Source: Limanda limanda (lineage: Eukaryota; Chordata; Actinopteri; Pleuronectiformes; Pleuronectidae). From it: a stretch of DNA of 64,000 nucleotides. The notes under the pieces were generated by a model that was given only the letters and a program-made list of their open reading frames with translations, did no database searches and was not told where the DNA came from. This document shows positions 34,101-44,800 of this stretch, in pieces (the stretch's first letter is position 1; every line of letters starts with the position of its first letter). The stretch spans positions 25,671,393 to 25,735,392 of the forward strand of contig NC_083644.1 in assembly GCF_963576545.1 (NCBI RefSeq), read 5' to 3'. The translations under genes and the position numbers were made by a program.

Positions 34101-35421
34101 TTTCTGTCGACTACTGGCCAACATAAATTACTATAGGGGATGATCTTCGTTGATCCCACCCAGCTCATTTGAAATCAATTGAAACTAAACACAGAGATCT
34201 GATTTTTATTCAGGACATTGTCCTGAAAAATGCTGAGTCTTGGGCAAAACTGGTGAGAGAGTCCATCACCCCAGCTGCCATCAAGGCCTCAAAGGAGAGC
34301 TTCCAGCAATTCCGTAAGGCTGCCATAGAAAAGGAGGAACGTGAAAAAGCTCTTAAGAAGAAACAGGTTGAAAACGTAAAGGAGAAGGAGACTTCAGAAA
34401 ACAGCAGCAGGTAATCTAACAGAAACAGCAGCAGCATTGAATGTGTGTCTGAATTCAGTTTATTTATATTCTCAAAGGGATAGTTCACCCAAAAATGAAA
34501 ATTCCCTGTTTATCTACTCACTACTACTGTATGCAGATGGTGGGGTGGGTGAAGTTTTTGAGTCCACAAAACACTTTTGGAGTTTCAGGGGTAAACAGTG
34601 TTGCAGCCAAATCCAATTCAAATAAAGTAAATGGTGATCAATTCTTCAAACTTAAAAAAACATAACTTAGAATGCTTCCATACTGCTCCTGTGGTGTCAG
34701 CAAAGTGTCCGTAAGCCCTGACAGAAGTGATTACTGTACACTCGGCTTGGCAGTAGGAAAGACTATGGATACTTACTATCTCTGTCTGTAGTTTGAGGTA
34801 ATGGAGTTTCGGGGATTATCCTTTACTCGGTTAGTTCACCATATGTTCAATTATGAGGAAGTGTAAGTAATTCCTATTCTCAGATATTCCCTCATATCTG
34901 TCATATTTTACTTGTTGAAACATGCAAAAATCCTATAAAAGCAAAGTCGCAAGCCAAACCGGTATTTCGCTTCACAAGCTTGATAGCTGATGATGAAAAT
35001 TGCAACTTTTAAGTAACAGGGATGTTCTCCATTTAGCCTCCCAGGCCCATGTAAGACTGAACAAAATCTAGACCCTGTTAAAGAGGATCCTGATTCACCA
35101 GAGAGGATTTACACAGAGGTTTCCTCAGATGCTCCCAAAGATGTTGAGCAGCAAAAGGAAAATTCTCCTAAGGAAGCACAGCTTCCATCCACACAGCTCT
35201 CAGTGAAGGAAAGGGAGATGGCCCGCAAAAAGGAACAAGAGCGTCGCAGGAGAGAGGCTGTGAGTAGCTCTTCAGGTTTTTGCGTGACATTGTTGTTTGT
35301 GGTACTTGGAGAAATGGCATTTTGACAGCTTTTCCATATTTCTCTCTCTGTGCAGATGTGTTGCATTGACATGACAATGCAGCGGGACATCATGACAACA
35401 TTTGAGCTCAACCTGGACTGA
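22177..35421 (+). CDS. brdt: Bromodomain testis-specific protein, BET family (brdt)
   Basis: BET reader of acetylated histones in the nucleus; in mammals it drives meiotic transcription and chromatin compaction in male germ cells. Coding exons: 22177-22368, 22569-22706, 22993-23134, 24548-24669, 28894-29247, 29337-29465, 30311-30508, 30611-30792, 30888-31177, 31288-31401, 31483-31620, 32203-32258, 32358-32526, 33168-33238, 33428-33488, 33586-33692, 34214-34410, 35037-35259, 35356-35421. Phases match at every join, giving 982 residues (human 947). Bromodomain 1 has [10 protein letters not shown] (W50), PMDLGTI and acetyl-lysine-binding N109 (CYMYNRPGDD); bromodomain 2 has [10 protein letters not shown] (W286), PMDLNTI and N345 ([10 protein letters not shown]). 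An acidic Ser cluster (about 400-415), a RLASLEEQ coiled-coil motif and a Lys-rich basic stretch follow. The NET domain (about 508-580) contains [17 protein letters not shown]. The tail has NAESWAKL and ends [16 protein letters not shown], the P-TEFb-interaction type C-terminus. It is assigned to brdt instead of brd2/3/4 by the ephx4-btbd8 neighbourhood and length. An in-frame TGA in exon 1 supports the start. Confidence 0.95.
23155..24327. mobile_element. hAT-type non-autonomous transposon in brdt intron 4
   Basis: The ends are TAGGGATGCACG and CGTGCATCCCTA, a 12-base terminal inverted repeat. They are flanked by a perfect 8-bp target duplication ATAATAAT at 23147-23154 and 24328-24335, the hAT hallmark. 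Subterminal CGGTCCGATAT and its diverged mirror CGGTATCGGCCGG support pairing. The 1173-bp interior has no hAT transposase; it carries a 31-bp minisatellite. It lies wholly between brdt coding exons 3 and 4 and does not disturb either splice site. Confidence 0.92.
23268..23590. repeat. 31-bp minisatellite inside the hAT element
   Basis: About nine to ten tandem units built on GCCTCCAAACAGTGCTGTAT plus CAAAGGCAGAT (31 bp in total). Inner units are nearly identical and the edge units more diverged. Because 31 is not a multiple of 3 and the unit has no stop in any of the three plus-strand frames, long open frames appear in all three and each repeats every 31 residues. These are artefacts of the array. 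Confidence 0.9.
25304..26250. mobile_element. Harbinger-like non-autonomous DNA element (tentative)
   Basis: The left end reads TAAAGGCTCCAGTATGCTTC then TACGT; the right end, reversed, reads TTAAGGCCAATTTATGCCTG then TACGT. These are diverged inverted ends sharing AAGGC, TATGC and TACGT at equal spacing. Flanking TAA/TTA is compatible with a 3-bp target duplication. The interior is GC-richer than its surroundings, with short subrepeats (GTAGGGAAATTACGTC-type near 26036-26065), and has no transposase frame. Confidence 0.5.
26280..27655 (-). mobile_element. L2/CR1-like LINE fragment, broken
   Basis: The minus strand reads endonuclease-end motifs ([64 protein letters not shown]) at about 27650-27020. 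After a gap it reads reverse-transcriptase motifs ([28 protein letters not shown], and a frame-shifted [14 protein letters not shown]) and a LHWLPVAARI-type tail down to 26290. Several stops and frameshifts make it dead. The order and spacing are those of fish L2-type LINEs. It lies antisense to brdt. Confidence 0.8.
26796..26975. repeat. Sequence interrupting the LINE (CAGGGGTGCCCA end)
   Basis: LINE sequence stops at AGGTCTAGAA and CAGGGGTGCCCACACTTATA begins, a motif typical of hAT/Charlie-like ends. The right boundary is not clear; LINE-like coding resumes by about 27010. The segment contains a T-run and a C-rich stretch but no open frame. Confidence 0.4.
27670..28390. repeat. GGGCCCGAGC family, dispersed longer copy
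   Basis: Matches copies A and B of the 2.7-5.1 kb cluster from ATTGACCGATCTTCACAAAA through to GCAGTCCTAAAAATT. It also retains internal sequence that A and B lack (for example about 28065-28110 and 28170-28310). It lacks the left (ATT)n and left end. This copy therefore represents an older, less deleted form. Confidence 0.75.
34474..34760. repeat. MITE fragment, AAAGGGATAGTTCACCC type
   Basis: Starts with AAAGGGATAGTTCACCCAAA followed by AATGAAAATT, a very common fish DNA-element terminus. No mirrored right end is found within brdt intron 18, so the copy is probably truncated; the right limit given is approximate. Confidence 0.6.
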
Positions 35422-36138
35422 AAATCTACTGGGATTTACTTGAAAAATGTCCTTTTGTGCCAGAGTTCTTTCACGATTTCACAATCGCTAATAGTTGAGA
35501 AAAATCTCACCAAATGTTATCAAATATAAATGTGTCTTTCCCTTTTGTTGTATCTGAAATGGATCGTAAAAATTCTGCACTCTTGAATTTGGGATGATTG
35601 GGGTGAAACGTGAAGCACGTTTTTCTGTTCTTTTCACATTTGAACGAGTCCTCTTATATGCGACTGTTGTGTACGACTAATCCATACACTGTAGTAAAAA
35701 ATGACACATTGTTGTGTTGTTTGCTGAAACCTGCAATGTTGTTTTTGTTCTGGTGTTTAGGATATTCAGTTAACCCTATAACTACCACACCTCAGTTAAT
35801 CCTGACTCAAAAGAGAAGTTAAATGTTGACACTGGTTTATATGTTCGAGTTACACGCACAAGTCCTCTGAATGTTATTTTTTGCACTAAAAAAAGATTTA
35901 CTTTTTGAAGAGAGACTGAAGCTTTTTCTCACCGATGATTCCAAAGTGGGACTGACTTCATCATCTCAGTTTCCTATTTGCTTGACAGTGATTGTGTTTA
36001 CTGGATATGCACCGCACTTTGTTCTTCATACAGTTCTGCCTGTTCCAAACTTGTTTTGGGGCATTATCAGCATATTCTGTATGTTAGCGTTTATATAAGC
36101 TAATATATTTAATAATGTTTTTTTTTTTTACTCAAAGT

Positions 36139-36144
36139 AATAAA
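36139..36144 (+). terminator. brdt: brdt polyadenylation signal (AATAAA)
   Basis: First canonical AATAAA in a plain AT-rich stretch downstream of the brdt stop, giving a 3' UTR of about 740 bases (35422 to about 36160). No competing exon lies between. Confidence 0.55.
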
Positions 36145-36751
36145 GCTATTTTCACTAAGCAATCTACATCATCACTTCATCACTGCATCCATTTATAAAT
36201 GCAGTATAGTGAAGATGGCAACTCATCCCCTCATTGTTGAAGAATTGTGCATCATCTGTATAGATTTGTGGAGTGGATTTCACAAATTCATTACCTTAAC
36301 TTCACTAAATAGTGAAAATAACAGCCATTTCATGCAAGACCTTCAGGAGCGAAACCCAATCCTCTGTCTGTGCATTTTCCTCCTATTGGACAACCACATA
36401 ATTTGTTGGTTTGTTGAGTTTAGTGGAAAAACATATTTGATTGGCTCATTTAATATTTTAGTATCTGCCACATGCAAATTTTACCTCTTCTACTGACTTC
36501 AATTAATTCAGGCTCAAAGCGCTGCGATTTTAATCTCTGCTTGTCCTTCTCTAACCACTTTAATACAATATGTTTAAAAATATGTAACTTCCCATCTTGT
36601 GGTTTCTTAACTGGAGTAGCAGCTTTCATGTGGTGCATATGGAATTACAGTTGGTTTCATCCCGCAGTTGCAATACTGTGTTGTAGGCACACATTTGCAA
36701 AATGCTGTTGAGTAAGTGAGATTAAAAGATAACTCTATGAATAGTTTTTAT

Positions 36752-36815
36752 TTGACAAAAAAAACTAAATCAAATCAGTATTTGGTGGGACCACCCTCAG
36801 CACCAATTCTCTTAC
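36752..36815. repeat. Mariner/Tc1-type MITE fragment (tentative)
   Basis: The string ACTAAATCAAATCAGTATTT with GGTGGGACCACCCT is one I associate with abundant fish mariner-like elements. About 60 bases are recognisable and the ends are missing. Confidence 0.4.
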
Positions 36816-37162
36816 AATGCACATATACTTTACAAGTCGCACAGTACTTGACAGTAGGGAATTAGTACTTGAACTATATTTGGAGGAGAAAGGGGGATTA
36901 TAATTTTTCTATGTTGCAGCAATTAATTAGTATCCAGCTCTTTATATACAATCAGTTGTGTCCAGGTTTTAAGCCATTTTTAGGACAGGGCAGCTTCTCT
37001 GCTTTATAAATGAAATGATGTGTTTGCTGCAATGAGACATAGGCTACAGTATAGAGTCCAAAAACTGACAATAAAAGGATGCCAGACCTGTCAAAATGAC
37101 TGAATACATAAATATATAATGCTGATGGTTAAATAATTTAGTTTAAAAAGAGTGCTTTATGG

Positions 37163-37257
37163 GACACTTGGGCATACAGCCATGTGTACCCAAGACTTGG
37201 ATCGAACCACTGACCTTCTGGTTAGAGGACGACCACTCTACCCCGACAGCCACAGAT
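37163..37257. repeat. SINE-like fragment with tRNA B-box-like string, copy 1
   Basis: Carries GATCGAACCACTGACCTTCT then GGTTAGAGGACGACCACTCT. The first contains a B-box-like motif in reverse (GGTTCGAtC). Similar fragments lie at 40396-40615 and 56255-56425. Although tRNA-related in look, it cannot fold as a tRNA gene. Confidence 0.5.
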
Positions 37258-38374
37258 GCTTTTGTCTCCCTCTGTTTGAAACCAATGACCGTCCCCAAAA
37301 TGGCTGTAAAGTGATATGGCCCCAGCTCTGATCAGCAGTGACTGCAACATGATACCTGTATGGTTGTACAAAAATTTGCCCTTTTTTCGCACGGTACAAT
37401 CTTTGATGTCACCAGCACACAATGATGCTGTTAAACCAGAAACCCTGTGACTACACCTTTTTTTTTTATACTGTCTATATAGTCGTGTCTCGGGGGCTTC
37501 CCCCTTCGCAGGCTGCATATGAGGGCTGATTGCGTCACAGCTTGACTCCAACGGTTTTTCAAATAGGTAATGCTCAGTTTCAAAAACAAATACTTACTGA
37601 CTCAAACCTTCAAAGGAGTTTCAAAAATATTACACCACCAACCCGTGGATGAAACACAACAGATCAGCAGTCTCCATGGCAGCTAGCTGTATTGTTCTTT
37701 TCTTGCCTCTCCAATACATGGACTGAATGTATACATTTGTGGTTCTGGTTTTGTATTCAGGGGATGCACCACCCACATACTGTAGCAACACCTTAAAGGT
37801 TGACCATACTCTCTGCGGCCTGTGTCCGCTGTGAGTTATTACCTGATCCCACATTCCATTCCAGTAGATTGATTTATCATTGTTTCTCAATTCAGAGCCT
37901 GCATCCTTCAGAGTATGTGGCCCATCATGTGCCCCTTAGACCATGAGGACAGAACCGAAATGAGACGATCTGGTCTACAGAGGTTTTCAGTGATCAGCAT
38001 CACTAGCTTGTCACACCCTTATTGTTGTTGCCTAGCAACAGAGCTTCAGTTGGACACAAAAAGGAAGTTTGAATGCCCCTTGGTTATTTAGCATGTGTAC
38101 CTTTAGCTGTTCGGTTGAATTGACACATGGTACTCAAGCATTAGACATCTCAATCCTTGTTTGTCACCAAAGTGCAATGATTCCTGGGATAGATTGGGCT
38201 GGGGACGATCCACCTGTTTGTGCTTTTGAAATGGGACATTTCAGTCGCACTGCTGTGTATAACCTTTGAAGGAAAACTGTAAAACTTAACATATTGACTT
38301 GCCATCTCAGCTATTTAACTGACAGAAGTATCTATATTGACCTTACTGCATTGTGGGACTTTTGGTACTCCATA

Positions 38375-38698
38375 TTTAAAGGTTCAGTGTGTATGTTGCA
38401 GCTGCAGCAACCTCACACTCCCCTTCCAAACATGAACATGTGGAAACCTTCAGTTTAGTTTTCCGTAAAACTCAGAAGGTGTTCAGTTTATCCTGTGTGG
38501 ACTACTGTAAAAAAACATGGCGGCCTCCATAGAGAGGACCTGCTCCCGATGTAAATATTTAAATATAAAGGTTAAAGAAAACAACTATTTGTACAGTTTA
38601 GATGAAACGCACTATTGAAAACATAACTAGGATTATTTTATATTCAATTTCTGCCAGTAGATCCCTTTCACCCAAATCGTACACACTGGACCTTTAAA
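38375..38698. mobile_element. TTAA-site MITE, copy 2
   Basis: TTTAAAGGTTCAGTGTGTA opens and TACACACTGGACCTTTAAA closes the element. Inner blocks (CCTCACACTCCCCTTCCAAA, GATGTAAATATTTAAATATA) match copy 1. It is complete and about 250 bases upstream of the ephx4 5' region. Confidence 0.8.
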
Positions 38699-38939
38699 GA
38701 GAACAATGTTACATTTCCACTCATGTGTGTTTATAGGTGACATCCTTGCTCCAGTTGTGCAACATAATTGACCTGCTGGACTGTGGTTAACACATCACCT
38801 GACAATGTGCGGCCGCATTACATCTGATTTAAATATCAGAAGCCTACCTGTAAATTAAGACTCGTAACCACCCCACTATTGGTTGGTGAGAAGATCAGAA
38901 ATAACAATGATTATCTCAGTGAACCTGCTGCCTCTTTAA

Positions 38940-39056
38940 CACCGAGTTGTTGCCATAACAGCAGCATGAAGCGGCCGTGCCCTGCAGAGATTGTCGGTGT
39001 GTTTTCCCTGAGACTAAAGCTCTGCGGCCACCGGCTCATCGTCTTGTATAGTCAGC

Positions 39057-39111
<55 letters not shown>

Positions 39112-39337
39112 CGGTCTCCTGCCAAACAACCGCTGCTGTCACTGCACGCAGGCGTGAAATCTGACGCGATGCTCTCGCCCCATTCAGCCGCTCGCTGGGA
39201 TCCTCCCTTCACTCAGTCGTGCGTGCAGTGCGCGCTGCGAACCAAACAACGGGCTCTGTCGGGACGTCTGGACGCGCAGAGAAACCAGCAGAGGCACAAG
39301 AGGTGATCCGCAGAGATTCACCTGCGGCGATGTAAAG
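38940..39337 (+). promoter_or_regulatory. ephx4: ephx4 promoter/5' leader with (CAA)n
   Basis: GC- and CpG-richer than the spacer. It includes a pure CAA triplet run at 39055-39111 and a GC-rich stretch just before the start codon. No TATA box is evident and the transcription start is not determined, so whether the CAA run is transcribed is unknown. Confidence 0.5.
39330..39335 (+). promoter_or_regulatory. Start-stop element directly before ephx4 ATG
   Basis: ATG TAA at 39330-39335, then AG, then the main ATG at 39338. Such minimal start-stop upstream ORFs can hold ribosomes and reduce or tune initiation at the following start. Its effect here is inferred, not shown. Confidence 0.5.
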
Positions 39338-41779
39338 ATGGCGAGAGTGCTCCACAACTTGCTGTTATTCCTGATCGGACTTGCGCAGAGAACCCGAGTT
39401 GTGGGGTACTGGTCGCTGATCTACGCGTATTGTGCTCTGTGCACCGTCGTGGCGCTGCTGAAACTTTGCTGGAACCTCGTCCTGAGGCCGACGACCACCT
39501 TCCGATGGACGATCCGGGAGAGTCCGCCCGCCTGTCTGAATGACACGTCCTTGGGCACCCACTGTTATGTTAGGATCAAGGTAAGGCACGCACGCACACA
39601 TGCACATGCGCACGCACTTGGACATGAGAGGTGTCTCGTCCCCCCGCGAGGGAAAAAACCCATTGTGCTGCTCAGATGTGAATTGATACAACACCTTTTT
39701 CTGCGGTGTCGCGTCGTGAAAAGCCTCAAAAACAGGCCTGGTCCCCGAGCAAGTCAAGAGGCATCTGTTTATTTATGATCATTTATGATATGTTTATGAT
39801 TTTTTTGTATTACTGTTGTTGTTATTCCGGTGCAATCAGGGCTCAGGTGGTGCTGAAAGAACAGCTCCTCCGTGTACGTGCTGCTGCAGCCTCCAACTCC
39901 AACAACCTGTGTGCAGCATTATGTCATTAAATACCGAGGCATCACTAAAGCCTGCACTGACCCAAAGCCCAGATTGTCAACAGCAGAAAAAAACCATCCA
40001 CTTGTAAATAAAATAACTGAAACGGCATACAGTGACACTGCAGTGGTCTACACTGCATAATACAACCTAGCAGCAAAGTGTACTTAAAACTTAAAGTACT
40101 CTACAATTTAATTTTATTATCCATGTGTAATATTAGTATGTCTTTTAACGTATTACATTCAATATCACATGCAATATTTTATATTACTTCCTCCTATTGT
40201 CATTATTACTTCTGCTATTATAGAAATTAATCAGATTAGATTAGATTATGACCATTGATGCATTAACATGCCAGTAGCATTTGAATGTTGCAGCTTGTAC
40301 AAAGCTCGTTTTGAATACCTTGATCTCTGTTTGGCAGTTTGAGATAACAGTGTATCATATTTCTATAAAAAAATATCATTGCACTTTTACAGTCTTGATG
40401 GCCACTCAAAGCTCTTTACAGTAATGTTTGGCCATTGCCTATTCACACACACACTCTCATATGATGTATTTCTCTGTCACACATCACTCACACGCTTCTG
40501 ACACAGCCATCGAGGGGAATGTTGGGCTCAGAATCTTGCCCAAGGACACTTCCGAATGCAGAATAAGGGAGACCTTTTGGTTCGTGGCCGTCCTGCTCTA
40601 CCTCCTGAGCCACAACCCAACTCCACTTAAAGCTCATACGAAAAAAACATGTATATGCAAAGTAACCACTAACTGCAGTTGAGGGCAGTGTTTCCCTAAA
40701 TAATGTCAACTTGAAGTATAAGTAACAGATTAGTATCCAAAAGCTGTTCTAAAGCAAAGTACTAGAGTAAATGTTCTGGTTACAGAAGTGTTATTCTAAC
40801 AATCAGCCTAATGTTGTCAGGTGGAATCATTTAACCAATATGTTTTATTTTTAAGGCAACATATTTTTCAAAGCAGAATGTTTATAGATATATGTCAATT
40901 TATTTGTGGACCTCCTTGATAATATATAATCGATTCATAAGAGAGATCCAATATGTTTGATATTGCAAGGTTGTGAGCCAAATATTCTCCTTTGTGTATT
41001 AACTCATAATATGATAATGTATTTATGTCTTGTTTTGCTTCTGATAATTACATTAGTGTCCGCTCATTTGTCGTGCAGCTGCACATTTAAAAGTGCTGAC
41101 CTATTCTGTTGTGTTCTCTTCACATTAGACTGTCAGCTCTCAATGTTCTCGTCTTAATGGCTGTGTCTTCTTTCAGGAGTCCGGCCTTAGGTTTCACTAT
41201 GTTGCTGCTGGAGAGAGAGGAAAGCCACTCATGCTGTTCTTACACGGCTTCCCTGAGTTCTGGTAGGTCAAAGGGAGATCAGGGTGGTGGGGGCAACATT
41301 TACGTTGACAGTTTCAGCTCAAATGCATTCACTAGCATCAAACCAGACATTCAAATGGTATGTCACTCAGTTGCTGGGCAATTTCTCTTCTCTGTGCTGT
41401 CTCTGACTCCTTGGCTGCACAAAACGAATCCACAACAGCGAGAACTACCAATTTGCAGACCTCATTTGCCATTGGGGGTTAAAGGGTCCAAAGCCTTCAA
41501 GATCTCCTCCTCCTGATATTAAATGAAAAAATGGTGTCTAGCATTTGCTCCTGGAAAGGGGCCAAAGAGGTTGTCAGGAGCTGTAAGCCTGTCCATATCT
41601 CCAACATACTATCTAAGCTGCTGACAGGACATGGATTAATTATTGGTATATGGGAGCTCTTTCTGCTTCACTTGCTGTATTCTTCGGAATAATAAACTGT
41701 GCTGCTGAGAGTGAGACGGTTGGAGAGAACTCTCTACACTTTATTAAAAAGCACTAATTCCCTCTGAGGATTGAGAAGG

Positions 41780-41812
<33 letters not shown>

Positions 41813-44800
41813 ATAAAGGAAGGATGGAGGGTTCTTCGAGGGGCTTTCTGAGCTTTAAAGCTCATCTATATTCTAAGATCTGAGGCTTCATTGCTGGGAT
41901 CTTGTCCTGACTCATCAGAATCACAGCCAGGCCTCTGCATCTTGCTCCCCTCGCTCGGCAAAAGGAATGAGGAGGAGGAGGAGGAGGAGGAGGAGGAGGA
42001 GGAGGAGGAGGAGGAGGAGGAGGAGGAGGAGAATTTTAGGCATGATGAGGAGCCTCTAGAGCAGCAAAGATCTTCAATTTTGAATCACCGCAGTCCACAG
42101 GGTCGAAGTACTACTAAGAATTTAAAACAGCTCTTGCTGCACTGAGGTGACCTTCTCTCAGCTGTCAGTGCTAGTTTTTAAAAAGTTTGTGAAATTAGTG
42201 TGTATCTATCTCACATTTATTCCTTGTAAGAGATTCGACTGCAACTTAAGGGTACAAGTGTTACTTTGCCCCTGAGTTTTGGGTCCCTAAGTCAACTTTA
42301 TTTTAAGGTGTAATGGGGAATATTATTCAGACTGTGAACATCTATACAGTATAATGTGTTGTGTAGCTCTAAGGGGGAAACAAGTCTGGTTTGGGCTTCA
42401 AGATTGTCAATTGTTTACAAAAAGACATGTGATACTAAACACAAAAAAGTGTGGATTTACCCAACAGTCAGGTACAAATTAACAATTCTGTCGAATAGCA
42501 TTATCAGGAATGTTAGGAGCCAGTGTTATTTGGATTGCCTCACCTTATAGTAGACTCCAAAAGGCAGGATAACTCGACTTCTGTTTAATTTTTTATTCAG
42601 TTTGAGGCAAATAGTGCAATACTAAATCAGTGGAGAATCTCCTTCAAAGTACAGGATGGACTGTAAAGTAGCTTATAGAGGAAACACATCGAGGCCTGGC
42701 TCTTCAGGTGAGAAGGTCATAAAAGGAAATTAAGAAATCTGTGTTTGTGTTTCCTCAGGTTCTCCTGGCGATACCAGCTACGTGAGTTCAAGAGTGAGTT
42801 CCGTGTGGTGGCCATCGACATGCGGGGCTACGGAGAGTCCGACTTGCCCCTTTCCACCGAAAGTTACAGCTTCGAGAACCTGGTTACGGACGTCAAGGAT
42901 ATTGTGGAGTATTTAGGTGAGCTGTAACCTAAAAACAACTCCCTACTGCTTTGTCAGTGTCTTGAGTCAAAAATAACTTGTTTATCAGTCTTAAGCTGGA
43001 CAGCCCTCGGGCCTGCGGCGTGGTATGATAGACTTCATGTGACTCATTCTTACTGAGAATGGGACATTGTGTGGATAGAGAGCCCTGCAGCCTTCTGACT
43101 GCATGTGAACACTGGCAGGGAGCTGTGGCCTGTGGCTGTCTGCGCACACCAGCATGCACTGATGATTATCTGGCCTCAATGACAGTTTTTGCTCGTTTAC
43201 TGGCCAGCACGTCACCGTTTTTTCTGTCACTGCAGCAGGGGATACATGATGTACCTGTCTTAGTATTGAAATGTGTGGGAGGGAAGAATCTCTAATGGCT
43301 CCTAGTATAGTAGATCCTGTCCGGGAGTTCTTTCTTTGTGCCCTCTTTCACACATGTCACTTCATATTCAAGTGTGTTAAAGTTCGTGCTCTGTCGCTCA
43401 TTAGAAGAAACCTCAAATAATGTGCAATCAGAAAGTATTACAAACATTTCTGCTACACTCACATTAACTTCAAGCTCGAAGTAATGTCAAGAAGAAACAG
43501 TTGACTTGCTCCCAGCCTGTATAATCATCTGACTGCTCATGTGACCTGCCCTGTTGGACTTCAATGTACTGATGTTGTTTTTTTCCCAGATCTCTGTTAC
43601 GTTGTAGATTACAGTGTTGTAAAAACAAAGGCTACGAGAAAGGAACCCAAGTTATAAGTATAATGGCATTAATGAGTTCTTTGTCGAAATATGGCCCCTG
43701 TTCCATTCTTCCACCAAGTTTTGTGTTAATCCATTCTGTAATTTTTGCGTAATCCTGTTTACAAACAAATAATCAAACCGAACGACATAGGGACACTGGT
43801 AAAAATGTAACCTCCTTGGCAGAAGGCATAAACTGGAATGAATCATTAACTGCTATATTTACCTTTGCCAAGGAGTTTGTTTGTTAGCAGGATTATTCAA
43901 AAACTACTGGACAAATTACCACAAAAGTTGGTGGTGTAGGAAATGATGTAGGTCAGGGAAGAATCTATAACATTTTGGTGCAGATCTGGATCAGGTGGCA
44001 AATCCAGGAACAACATTTCTTTACTTTCTTTAATATTGCGAGATACGAAGTTTCTCAACTTTTTCCTTTATTTGGGATGAATTTCAAGCGTAAACTTGGG
44101 GTCAGTCAAACAACAATGTTATCAATATCATCATTGTGAAGTTGAACCTGAAACAATGAGCTGAAAGACACACATCATGTGCAGAGCAGCAGGGCATTGT
44201 ATCTGGTCATAATTCTTAATGTGGTGAGCTCTTGGAGCGACACCTTTCATGTTTCACATAATAATTTAGTCCATTAGAAAGGTATCGAACACAAGCACAA
44301 AAGTCCAGCACAGGGGCATCTTAATGGTCTGTAAATGTCCTCAAGTGCCTTTTGAAAGCATCCCTTATAAAACATTTGCAAAATCTTCGAGTGTATATTA
44401 AAAGGTCGATAGTTGAAGCTTTGTAGCTTCTTGCATGGTTCCAGCTATCACTCTTAATTATTGCTTGATTAGTGCTCTAATATGTGATTAACTACAGAGC
44501 CCTTCTTCATATTGACCACATTGCAGACCACATTCACAGCTGGCTAATAGCGCTACACCCATTAGAGGTTTGGCCTTTAACCGTGCGTGGCTGGTAAAAT
44601 CCCCCTTTTTCCCACAGAACGACTGGTAGCAGAAACAGCCATGGTTCTCTGCCATCTTCTAAAAGAGACTCCCAGACTTACCTGTACAATCCCTGTTGCT
44701 GAAGCTAATGTGGTGTCAATGTTGAGATTGCTGGGATGAGTCATACCAGTGGATGTAAATGGTGCTAGCCTATAAAGGGATTAGGTTTAGGCTGGAACAG

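Larger units (their letters stand above)
36160..38940. other. Spacer between brdt and ephx4
   Basis: No exon is supportable. It contains a mariner/Tc1-like fragment (36752-36815), a SINE-like tRNA-box fragment (37163-37257) and a complete TTAA-site MITE (38375-38698). A weak pair of inverted CCTTCAAAGG motifs (about 37606 and 38262) is too short to call. Confidence 0.6.

Noticed and set aside
37163..37257. Possible tRNA gene (B-box-like string)
   Set aside because: No A box or cloverleaf at correct spacing, and sister copies at 40.4 and 56.3 kb show it is a dispersed repeat.
37606..38271. Transposon bounded by CCTTCAAAGG inverted motifs
   Set aside because: The pairing is only 10 bases and does not extend; no target duplication was found.
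39365..39757. 130-codon antisense frame opposite ephx4 exon 1
   Set aside because: Mirror of a GC-rich coding exon; no recognised domain or splice logic.
41891..42145. Poly-Glu frame in ephx4 intron 2
   Set aside because: Product of the (AGG)n microsatellite. ephx4 exons 2 and 3 join in phase without it.
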